Assembly: GCA_049688015.1 (NCBI GenBank)
Contig: JBAVJZ010000001.1
Coordinates: 1-12,432 of the forward strand
Source of the DNA: CSP1-8 sp049688015
GTDB taxonomy: Bacteria; Desulfobacterota; Deferrimicrobia; Deferrimicrobiales; Deferrimicrobiaceae
Direction: 5' to 3'
DNA length: 12,432 nt
Shown here: positions 5,650-12,432 of the stretch, piece after piece
How positions within the stretch are numbered: position 1 is the stretch's first letter
Layout of the letters: the number at the start of each line of letters is the position of its first letter
Notes under the pieces: model-generated
What the model was told of the DNA's origin: nothing
The model's database searches: none
Seen by the model: only the letters and a program-made list of their open reading frames with translations
Position numbers and translations under genes: made by a program

Positions 5650-6954
5650 TTAGAACCAGGCCCCGTAAATCATCCCTGACACGGTGGCCATTGCAACGAC
5701 GAGCAATAGGTAGACGACCGTCTTCCTCGTCCCGAGGATGCTGCGGATCACCAGCATGCTCGGCAGCGACAGGGCCGGTCCCGCCAGAAGGAGCGCCAGC
5801 GCAGGTCCTTTCCCCATCCCGCTCCCGATCAGTCCCTGCAGGATGGGGACCTCCGTAAGTGTGGCAAAGTACATGAAGGCGCCCACAACCGAGGCGAAAA
5901 GGTTCGCAAAGATCGAGTTCCCGCCGACCGAGGATGCTACCCACTCCGAAGGGATCAATCCCTCGTGCCCCGGCCTGCCCAAAAGGGCACCAGAGACCAG
6001 CACCCCCGCCAGCAGGAGGGGAAGAATCTGCTTTGTAAAATCCCAAGAGGCGGAAAACCACTCCCTTGCCTCTCCCCTGTCCGTCGAGGTGATCGCCGAG
6101 AGCCCGATAACTCCGGCGGAAAATGGAACAACCGGATGCCCCGGGAATGCGACGGCCAGAGGAAGTACGGGGAGAGATGCTGCCAGCACCCGCCCCCACG
6201 CCATCTGGAGCCACCGGACGAGCAGGAACGCGAGCATGGCGGAGAGAATGCCGGTCAGGATCCACTTGGCGGAGTAAATCGCCCCGAAGAAGCCGCTGGT
6301 TCCCGAAGGCGCTCCCCAGTTCGCAAACACGAGGATCCCAACCAGCACAGCGAAATAGGACGCCGTCTGCCAGAGCGGCCTCCCGCCCGGTGGTCCCCCC
6401 GAAGCCGATGTCGCGCTAGCGGGAACCGCTCCATCGTGCGGATCCCGAAACATCAGATGCATCACCATCCCGATGACGACACTGAAGGTCACGGCCCCCA
6501 ATGCGCGGGCCACCCCCATCTCCATGCCGAGCACCCGGGCGGTCAAAATGATCGCCAGGACGTTGATTGCGGGGCCGGAGTAAAGAAATGCGGTCGCAGG
6601 GCCCAACCCAGCCCCTCTGCGGTAGATCCCGCCGAAGAGTGGGAGGACGGTGCAGGAACAAACGGCGAGAATTGTCCCCGAGACAGAGGCTACGGGGTAG
6701 GAGAGCCAGGGGCTCGCCCCGCTTCCGAGATACTTCATGACCGCTTCCTGCCGAACAAACACCGAGATCGCCCCCGCGATGAAGAAGGCGGGAACCAGGC
6801 AGAGGATCACATGCTCCCGGGCGTACCAGCGGGCAAGGAAAAGACCTTCCATCAGTGCATTGTCAAACCGTGTGGTCCCCACGGGGAGAAAATAGATAAT
6901 CCCGAAGGCCCCAAGGATCGCCGCCAGCGGTTTCCATTCAGATTTCCAGTTCAT
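5650..6954 (-). CDS. UPF0718/ArsP-type permease (probable organoarsenical or metal efflux)
   Basis: A 434-residue polytopic inner-membrane protein with two related halves of several hydrophobic segments each and a hydrophilic linker at about 170-195. The first half carries the family signature V-C99-S-C101-TVLPLFGGIYRRGAGLGPATAFLYSGPAIN (split here by the linker text), the second the related TEVPILQGLIGSGMGKGPALALLLAGPALSLPS. Characterised ArsP proteins of this family (Campylobacter) export trivalent methylated and aromatic arsenicals; others are assigned Cu/Zn efflux. The arsenic setting favours the former. The ATG at 6954 has GAGGG 6 bases upstream and is followed by a CPKC redox gene. An AT-rich repeat with a TATAAT box lies upstream, so it likely heads its own transcript. 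Substrate is inferred. Confidence 0.88.
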   Translation of the reverse strand: MNWKSEWKPLAAILGAFGIIYFLPVGTTRFDNALMEGLFLARWYAREHVILCLVPAFFIAGAISVFVRQEAVMKYLGSGASPWLSYPVASVSGTILAVCSCTVLPLFGGIYRRGAGLGPATAFLYSGPAINVLAIILTARVLGMEMGVARALGAVTFSVVIGMVMHLMFRDPHDGAVPASATSASGGPPGGRPLWQTASYFAVLVGILVFANWGAPSGTSGFFGAIYSAKWILTGILSAMLAFLLVRWLQMAWGRVLAASLPVLPLAVAFPGHPVVPFSAGVIGLSAITSTDRGEAREWFSASWDFTKQILPLLLAGVLVSGALLGRPGHEGLIPSEWVASSVGGNSIFANLFASVVGAFMYFATLTEVPILQGLIGSGMGKGPALALLLAGPALSLPSMLVIRSILGTRKTVVYLLLVVAMATVSGMIYGAWF

Positions 6955-7004
6955 GGTTTCCCTCAGATATGTCCATTCCGAGACCCAACCTGTTCCTCGT
7001 GGCC

Positions 7005-7036
7005 ATTATATATCTATATTTAAAGATATCTATATA
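7005..7036 (-). promoter_or_regulatory. permease promoter with AT-rich direct repeats (candidate operator)
   Basis: On the minus strand a perfect -10 TATAAT (7005-7010) precedes the permease ATG by about 50 bases. Just upstream two exact copies of ATATAGATAT (7010-7019 and 7026-7035) are spaced 16 bases start to start, and the second copy contains a GATATC palindrome. No good -35 box is present. The layout fits a metalloregulator binding site over the promoter; no binding is demonstrated. Confidence 0.5.
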
Positions 7037-7216
7037 GTGTATGAAAATTTTCCCCCTTAAACACCTCTCATGCCAGTTTCCTACTTCAGGGGAATTTGAT
7101 CGCTTCGCCTACCAATGTATAAGGAGCCAACCTACCAATACACGAAAGAATCCATCGATCTTCCGATTGCTCTCCGACCCCCGCAGCCATGGAACGATCG
7201 AGATCTCCGAGAGAGC

Positions 7217-7720
7217 CTATATCGATGTTTTCCCAATCTCCTCCATCTTCCGCTTCAGGCTCAGTCCGTCCAGCTGGGCAAACGGGAGGCTCGTGAAAAG
7301 ACGGATCCGAGCCTCCAACCGGTGGAAGGCGTCCCCAAAAGCCTTCTTGCGATCCGTGTCGCTCCCGGAAACCGCCGCGGGATCCGGCACCCCCCAGTGG
7401 GCGGTGACCGGCTTGCCGGGCCAGACCGGACAGACCTCCCCCGCCGCGTTGTCGCAGACCGTTATGACGAAATCCATCCTGGGAGCGCCGGGTGCCGCGA
7501 ACTCGTCCCAGCTCTTGCTCCGCAAACCTTCCAAAGGCAACATAAGAGACGCAAGTCAATCCAGCGAAAGGGGATGGACATCCCCTTTCGGATGGCTGCC
7601 GGCGCTGTATCCCCGGAACCGCCCCTCCCCGGCGTGATTCATGATCGACTCAGCGAGAATGCTTCTCGCCGAGTTCCCAGTGCACAGGAACAGGACGTTG
7701 TAGATCCGCTTCGTTTCCAG
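7217..7720 (-). pseudogene. arsC: arsenate reductase arsC (thioredoxin-coupled LMW-phosphatase type), broken by in-frame TGA
   Basis: Both parts of an ArsC are present in one frame. The upstream part holds the phosphate-binding loop C13-TGNSAR-S20 after YNVLFL, plus AESIMNHAGEGRFRGYSAGSHPKG. The downstream part holds GLRSKSWDEF, the resolving cysteines C89 and C97 (VCDNAAGEVC) and HWGVPDP. Between them, at codon 55 (7556-7558), is a TGA. Aligned mentally with family members there is no length change, so it is a nonsense change at a variable position, not a frameshift. The start is also odd: the codon where ATG is expected, 7 bases behind AAGGGAG, is CTG (7718-7720). The catalytic C13 and the redox pair C89/C97 would end up on separate peptides, so arsenate reduction is probably lost. 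It lies 20 bases behind the DUF2703 gene. Readthrough or a sequencing error cannot be excluded. Confidence 0.85.
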
Positions 7721-7740
7721 GCCCCGACTCCCTTATCTGT

Positions 7741-8124
7741 CTAACAACACCCGGCAACCCGACAAGCGGCAGCACGGATCAGGCTTTCCGGGATCGCCTC
7801 GTATCTCTTCCCATCCCTCTCGATGGTGCGGCAGGAGGTTTCCTGTCCGAGCAGGTCGCAGCATGACTGGCATGCGTTCTCCCCCGCAACGGCACCGGGC
7901 AGGAGATTCTCCAGAGGCACACCGTTGAACAGGATCTGATTCGATTCCCGGATCCGGTCCGCTCCCAATACCGTCTCCCGGAAAACAACCCGAACACCGG
8001 TTTCCTTGCACTCGTGCTTCAACTCCCCGACGACCTCCGCCAGCGTCTTCCCGGTGTCCCGGCAGCGGACGCAGGTCGCCCCATCCTTATCCAGGTGTTT
8101 CCACTCGATCGTAAGCGTCTTCAT
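7741..8124 (-). CDS. DUF2703 Cys-rich protein, possible arsenic chaperone
   Basis: A 127-residue cytoplasmic protein of the DUF2703 family, recognised from MKTLTIEWKHLDKDGATC at its start and RVAGCC at its end. Ten cysteines: C18 and C21 (CxxC), C39, C85, C88 and C89 (CQSCC), C98, C121, and the terminal pair C126-C127. The middle (about 44-75) resembles a thioredoxin-like beta-alpha-beta stretch with ILFNGVPLE. The start at 8124 has AGGAG 6 bases before it; an ATG at 8142 lacks one. It sits between arsR and arsC, where ArsD often lies in other ars operons. The vicinal Cys pairs recall ArsD, which hands arsenite to its pump; this comparison is by arrangement, not homology. Function is unproven. 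Confidence 0.85.
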   Translation of the reverse strand: MKTLTIEWKHLDKDGATCVRCRDTGKTLAEVVGELKHECKETGVRVVFRETVLGADRIRESNQILFNGVPLENLLPGAVAGENACQSCCDLLGQETSCRTIERDGKRYEAIPESLIRAAACRVAGCC

Positions 8125-8171
8125 TCTTCTCTCCTGACCCAAGATGGAAATTATCCAGCAATTGCAACATG

Positions 8172-8603
8172 TTATTTCGAACCGACCGCTTCCTTCCGGG
8201 GTGTAGGGCAGGACGCCGCTGCACGGCGGGAGGGGAGCGTCATCCCCCTCTCGCAGATACTTGCTGGTCCCAATTCCCGGGCCAGCGCCTCTCTCTTCTT
8301 GTCCCGTTCGACCACAGAATCGTCATTGAGCCAATTTCTTAAGGTGTTGAGCATCTTCCTCGCATACCGGCTGCCTCCGGAGCGGGCGAGTGCATAGTGG
8401 ACCCACTTTTTCTCCTTTCGCTCCTTCACCAACCCGGCCATCTTGAGGAGGAAGAGGTGCTTGGAGATCGTGGACTGGCTCATCTCGAGAACGGCAACAA
8501 TCTGGCAACCGCACATCTCCCCCGCCTCGAGAAGCTTCAGGATCCGGACCCGGGTCGGGTCGGCCACGGCCTTCATCACCATCTCGTATTCTCGAAGGGA
8601 CAT
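8172..8603 (-). CDS. arsR: ArsR-family arsenic-responsive repressor
   Basis: A 143-residue winged-helix repressor. The third helix carries C31-G-C33 (EMCGCQI), the arsenite-binding cysteine pair position of classic ArsR, and the recognition helix is MSQSTISKHLFLLKMAGLV (41-59), followed by the wing KKWVHYAL. The core ends near residue 95; a further basic tail includes ELGPASICERG and about 23 more residues (C117 and C132), longer than a standard 100-120 residue ArsR. Start chosen at 8603 because of AGGAGGAGC directly before it; an ATG at 8660 in the same frame has none and lies in the promoter region. It is divergent from ACR3 across 81 bases, so one operator could control both sides. Inducer arsenite or antimonite is inferred from context. 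Confidence 0.92.
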   Translation of the reverse strand: MSLREYEMVMKAVADPTRVRILKLLEAGEMCGCQIVAVLEMSQSTISKHLFLLKMAGLVKERKEKKWVHYALARSGGSRYARKMLNTLRNWLNDDSVVERDKKREALARELGPASICERGMTLPSRRAAASCPTPRKEAVGSK

Positions 8604-8618
8604 TGCTCCTCCTTCATA

Positions 8619-8648
8619 TTGACAGTTGACGATATAATACATTATCAT
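8619..8648 (+). promoter_or_regulatory. promoter of the ACR3 operon
   Basis: TTGACA (8619-8624, perfect -35) and TATCAT (8643-8648, five of six -10 bases) are 18 bases apart, giving a start near 8655 and a 30-base leader before the ACR3 ATG. A mirror-image TTGACA on the minus strand (8670-8675) may belong to the arsR promoter, although its -10 is unclear. Both lie in the same 81-base gap. Confidence 0.6.
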
Positions 8649-8684
8649 GTGATCATTCAAATATCAATATGTCAAGAGGGGGCC

Positions 8685-9770
<1,086 letters not shown>

Positions 9771-9876
9771 TGCCGCTTGGCAAAGAAAGGTACGATGCTC
9801 GACTTCCTGAATGTGGGGACGAACGTCTCGATGAACAACCATCAATCGCGTGGAGGCGGAATCGCGAAAGGAGAAC

Positions 9877-10485
9877 ATGATGCTTGACAAGGAACTGTTG
9901 TCACTGGGACTAGCGTTTCATGGCCATAAATGCCCCGCCATGCCGATGGGTCTGAGAGCCGGTTTGGCGGCCATGGGCGCCCTGGGCGTCGAACGTGCCA
10001 AGGACAAGGAACTATACGCGATCAGTGAAACGGGGGAAGGGCACGCGGCCGGTTGCTTCCTTGACGGCGTTATGACTGCCACGGGGTGCACGTTCGGGAA
10101 AGGCAATGTCGAGAAACGGCACTACCACAAGATGGCATTCACCTTGATCGACATTCGCATGCAAAAGGCGGTGCGCGTTTCCCTGAAACCGGAGTTCTTC
10201 GCGACCGCGCTCTCCGGTCCATTCGTGAGCCAGCGCAAGGCGGGGGTTCTGCCTCAGGACATCGATCCCCGGATCACGGATCCTATTGTGGAGAAGATCG
10301 GAAGTCTCCGCGAGGAACAGTTCCTCGCGATCGGTCCCGTCGTGGATCATCCGTTCCCTAAGAAGAGGGGGATCTTCGAGGCAAAGCCGTGCGGCGTGTG
10401 CGGCGAGCTGACGTTTGTCAACAAGCTGCGGATGACCGAGGACGGCAAGTTGACCTGCATCCCTTGCTCCGGCTACGCCGAGTAG
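9877..10485 (+). CDS. FmdE-family protein with C-terminal zinc ribbon
   Basis: A 202-residue cytoplasmic protein. The N-terminal FmdE domain shows FHGHKCPAMPMGLRAG (14-29), with H15, H17 and C19 as metal ligands, then SETGEGHAAGCFLDGVMTATGCTFGKGN (split by family spacing; C60 and C71), typical of FmdE and tungsten/molybdenum formylmethanofuran dehydrogenase E-like proteins. The C-terminus has a four-cysteine zinc ribbon (C172-x2-C175 and C194-x2-C197). Family members occur in many anaerobes without methanogenesis, and their job is mostly unknown; metal handling is suspected. ATG at 9877 or 9880, both behind AAAGGAG; the second has the better spacing. The gene follows ACR3 by about 106 bases and precedes a TSUP permease by 13. 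It is not a subunit of formylmethanofuran dehydrogenase here, since no partners are present. Confidence 0.88.
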   Translation: MMLDKELLSLGLAFHGHKCPAMPMGLRAGLAAMGALGVERAKDKELYAISETGEGHAAGCFLDGVMTATGCTFGKGNVEKRHYHKMAFTLIDIRMQKAVRVSLKPEFFATALSGPFVSQRKAGVLPQDIDPRITDPIVEKIGSLREEQFLAIGPVVDHPFPKKRGIFEAKPCGVCGELTFVNKLRMTEDGKLTCIPCSGYAE

Positions 10486-10498
10486 ACCGACAAATTTC

Positions 10499-11251
10499 AT
10501 GGACGCGATGTTCATCACGGTGGTTCTGGCCTTCGCCTTGAGCTTCCTCTTCGCCCTGGGAGGAATCGGCTCGGCCATTGCCCTCGTCCCGGTGCTGCAC
10601 TGGCTTGGCGTCCCGTTCGCGGCCGCCAAGCCCACAGGGCTGATGGTCAATACGTTGTCCATGACCGGGGCCAGTTACTCCAACATCAGGAACCGGCGCC
10701 TGGATTTCCGCATGGGGTTGCCGATCATCATCACTTCGGCAATCCTTGCGCCGGTCGGGGCATGGTGTACTACGATCATTCCCCGGTCTGCGGTGTTGGT
10801 GGTTTTTATCGGTTTTCTCGTTTTTTCCGGCTCGATGCTCCTCTTTTTTCGGAACGGGAAATTTGCGGAGCAGTACCGCGACGACCATCCGATTGCGGGC
10901 ACGGCGGCAACCGGCGCAGCAGCAGGGTTTCTCTCCGGCCTGCTGGGGGTGGGCGGGGGGGGGTTGATCTCGCCGCTCCTGATCTTCATGGGTTTCAACC
11001 CCAAGAAGGTGGCCGCGATCACCGCGTTTGCGGTGCCGTTTTCTTCGTTTATCGGCTTTGTCGCCTACGCGATGATGGGAACGGTTCAGTGGCAAGTGCT
11101 GATTGCGGCCTCTCTTGCCGCCTACGGAGGCGGATTTCTGGGCACGGGTTTTATGCAGGGCCGGCTTGCGCCAGGAACCGTGAAGAAACTGTTGGGCGTC
11201 GTGCTGTTCGGCTTGGCGGCCAAGATGATCGTTGGGCTTGTCGGAGGCTGA
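10499..11251 (+). CDS. TauE/SafE (TSUP) family membrane transporter
   Basis: A 250-residue polytopic membrane protein with about eight hydrophobic segments and the internal duplication of the TSUP family. The first half has LFALGGIGSAIALVPVL, the second GFLSGLLGVGGGGLISPLL, equivalent glycine-rich stretches starting each repeat. Characterised relatives move sulfite, sulfoacetate, thiosulfate or other sulfur anions. It starts 13 bases after the FmdE stop with no clear ribosome site, so translation is probably coupled to FmdE. Placement between FmdE and CDF in an arsenic cassette could mean export of sulfite or thio-compounds, or an anion released during metalloid handling; I see nothing that decides. 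The ATG at 10508 is an alternative start. Confidence 0.9.
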   Translation: MDAMFITVVLAFALSFLFALGGIGSAIALVPVLHWLGVPFAAAKPTGLMVNTLSMTGASYSNIRNRRLDFRMGLPIIITSAILAPVGAWCTTIIPRSAVLVVFIGFLVFSGSMLLFFRNGKFAEQYRDDHPIAGTAATGAAAGFLSGLLGVGGGGLISPLLIFMGFNPKKVAAITAFAVPFSSFIGFVAYAMMGTVQWQVLIAASLAAYGGGFLGTGFMQGRLAPGTVKKLLGVVLFGLAAKMIVGLVGG

Positions 11252-11303
11252 CCGTGGGGCGTGGAAACTGACCTCCGGCGGAAAGAGCGGGAAAGGAACG
11301 AAC

Positions 11304-12227
11304 ATGCATCAACATCAAGGCACAAACGGAAACGATCCGGTCGACCGGAGACTGTGGGCGAGTGCGGCGCTGAACGTCGCGATCACCCTTGCGGAATTTG
11401 TCGGGGGGTTGCTGTCGGGGAGCCTCGCGTTGCTCTCCGACGCTGCTCACAATGCCAGCGATGTAGTCTCTCTCGCCCTGGCCATCTGGGCAAGGAAGAT
11501 GGGCCGCAAAGCCGCGACCTACCGCCACACCTACGGCTTCCGCCGGGTAGAGGTCATCGCCGCTCTCGCCAACGCCGTGGTGCTACTCGCCGTGACCGTG
11601 CTGATCGCCCGGGAAGCGTTTCATCGCTTCCTACACCCGGAGCCCGTGGTGCAGGGGCTCATGCTGGGCGTCGGCATCGTGGCGCTATTGGCCAATGCGG
11701 GATCGGTGCTGCTCCTTCATCGGCATGAAAAGAACGACGTGAATGTCCGCAGCGCCTTCCTTCATTTGGCGCAGGATGCGCTAGCATCCCTAGCTGTCGT
11801 AATCGCCGCCCTTATGGCCAATACCAGATTAGGTCCTTATGTGGACCCCGCGACGGCGCTCGTTGTGGGTGTCGTCGTACTCCGCAGCGCCTATTCCCTT
11901 GTTCGGGAAACAGTCTCGACCCTCCTCGAAGGTTCTCCGGGGGGTGTCGATCTAACGGAACTCGTGGCGCGAGTGGGCATTCGTTTCGCCCCTGTGAGTC
12001 TTCATCATGTGCACCTTTGGGAAATCGGGCCGGGACAGCGGATCATTACCGCGCATGTGGCATTGGGGCGGGATATGGACGGACGGACTATTGAGTCGCT
12101 ATTTGATCGGATGAAATCCTATCTCCGCGAAGAGTGGGGTGTGACCCACTCCACCCTGGAGCCGGAAGTCCGCGGCTGTGGCGAATATGGAGTACTGGGG
12201 CAATGGGAAACGCAGGTTAAACAGTGA
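11304..12227 (+). CDS. cation diffusion facilitator (CDF) metal exporter, Zn/Co/Cd type
   Basis: A 307-residue inner-membrane antiporter that exports divalent cations in exchange for protons. Metal-site motifs are present in both required helices: H49-x3-D53 (DAAHNASD) and H154-x3-D158 (HLAQD), the HD-HD arrangement seen in zinc/cadmium transporters such as CzcD and ZitB. A His-containing start (MHQHQ), six predicted membrane segments, and a cytoplasmic C-terminal domain with HHVHLWEI (about 233-240) complete the family picture. AAGGA lies 6 bases before the ATG at 11304. The upstream in-frame start at 11232 lies inside the TSUP gene and lacks a ribosome site. It is the last gene of the plus-strand series and of the cassette, and broadens the cassette from arsenic to divalent metals. 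Zinc, cobalt or cadmium is inferred from the motifs. Confidence 0.95.
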   Translation: MHQHQGTNGNDPVDRRLWASAALNVAITLAEFVGGLLSGSLALLSDAAHNASDVVSLALAIWARKMGRKAATYRHTYGFRRVEVIAALANAVVLLAVTVLIAREAFHRFLHPEPVVQGLMLGVGIVALLANAGSVLLLHRHEKNDVNVRSAFLHLAQDALASLAVVIAALMANTRLGPYVDPATALVVGVVVLRSAYSLVRETVSTLLEGSPGGVDLTELVARVGIRFAPVSLHHVHLWEIGPGQRIITAHVALGRDMDGRTIESLFDRMKSYLREEWGVTHSTLEPEVRGCGEYGVLGQWETQVKQ

Positions 12228-12290
12228 CAATCGGGTTGGGGTCCTCGATAATCTACGTGATCCTTGCCGAAATCCATTTTCGAATTGTAA

Positions 12291-12330
12291 TGGTACCGAA
12301 GGGAGGACTCGAACCCCTACAGGTCTCCTC
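12291..12330 (-). repeat. tRNA-Leu-like 3' fragment (right cassette border, possible att remnant)
   Basis: On the minus strand this reads a small variable-arm-like hairpin (AGG-AGA-CCT), a T arm with loop TTCGAGT and stem AGGGG/CCTCC (one mismatch, one G-U), then CTTCGGTACCA, which is a full 7-base acceptor strand plus A and CCA as found in leucine tRNAs. The 80 bases upstream contain no ACCGAAG or GCCGAAG partner and no anticodon arm, so it is a fragment. It aligns with 5032-5069 in the same orientation (32 of 40). Confidence 0.65.
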
Positions 12331-12355
12331 GCCTCCCTCTCAATTCAGCTCGACC

Positions 12356-12392
12356 ATGTCGATGCCCGTACGTCTTTTCGTGCATCGAACAT
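12356..12392. repeat. imperfect hairpin / inverted repeat
   Basis: Arms ATGTCGATGC (12356-12365) and GCATCG-A-ACAT (12382-12392, one bulged A) pair over 10 bases, and inside them ACG (12370-12372) and CGT (12379-12381) can extend the stem around a TCTTTT loop. It lies 26 bases beyond the tRNA-like fragment. It could be an integrase arm-type site or a transcript hairpin; nothing decides. Confidence 0.4.
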
Positions 12393-12432
12393 TTACGACA
12401 ATGATGCAGGCTGGAATAGCGACGGTCTATGG

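Noticed and set aside
7041..7216. possible small genes between the permease promoter and arsC
   Set aside because: Frames are open in places, but none has a ribosome site or protein-like composition.
7540..7720. TGA in arsC as a selenocysteine codon
   Set aside because: The TGA falls at a variable position between HPLSLD and the GLRSK motif, not at a catalytic cysteine. Some pairing is possible downstream (CTTGC with GCAAG), but no convincing SECIS loop can be seen. A nonsense change is simpler.
9795..9887. 30-residue ORF between ACR3 and FmdE
   Set aside because: It has a weak AAGG before the ATG and ends overlapping the FmdE start, but shows no recognisable motif, helix or Cys pattern. 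It is probably chance.
12285..12380. complete tRNA-Leu gene at the right fragment
   Set aside because: The acceptor tail is good, but no complementary 5' strand is found in the expected 80-95 bases and the T stem has a mismatch.

Overview
The window is GC-rich, densely packed and Gram-negative in character: there is a periplasmic metal-sensor protein, an ECF sigma/anti-sigma pair and the remains of a TolC-type outer-membrane factor. DUF2703, FmdE, ACR3 and an ArsP-type permease together suggest an anaerobic or sediment bacterium, perhaps Desulfuromonadota/deltaproteobacteria-like. That placement is inference; nothing here fixes the taxon.

Left block, positions 1-4893, all on the minus strand and read from right to left. 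It opens with an ArsR repressor whose promoter and operator sit directly on its start codon. Next come a 46-residue Cys-rich protein and an ABC-2 exporter ATPase; these first three genes overlap in three different frames. Then follow the ABC-2 permease, an ECF sigma factor, its zinc-finger anti-sigma factor, a CnrX/ZraP-like periplasmic sensor, a truncated TolC-like gene, a MacB/LolD-type ATPase and the start of its FtsX-type permease, which is cut by the window edge. ATGA-type overlaps join many of these genes. The block looks like a metal- or envelope-stress export operon. It appears to have lost most of its outer-membrane factor and any membrane-fusion protein.

Right block, positions about 5032-12330, is an arsenic/metal cassette bracketed by two same-orientation fragments that resemble the 3' third of tRNA-Leu. 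Minus-strand genes run from a central divergent promoter region: arsR, a DUF2703 Cys-rich protein and arsC (arsC carries an in-frame TGA). A second minus-strand unit with its own AT-rich repeat promoter holds an ArsP-type permease, a CPKC redox protein and a Cys-rich small protein. Plus-strand genes are ACR3 arsenite efflux, an FmdE-family protein with a zinc ribbon, a TauE/SafE (TSUP) permease and a CDF divalent-metal exporter.

Likely workings: arsenite (or another thiophilic metalloid) releases the ArsR repressors. ACR3 exports arsenite; the ArsP-type permease may export methylated or organic trivalent arsenic. DUF2703 and the small Cys-rich proteins may bind or hand over metalloid. Arsenate reduction is doubtful because arsC looks broken. 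No intergenic stretch exceeds 300 bases. The larger gaps are 4894-5084 (arsR promoter, one small inverted repeat, tRNA fragment), 6955-7216 (repeat-type promoter, otherwise nothing recognised) and 12228-12432 (tRNA fragment and a hairpin).
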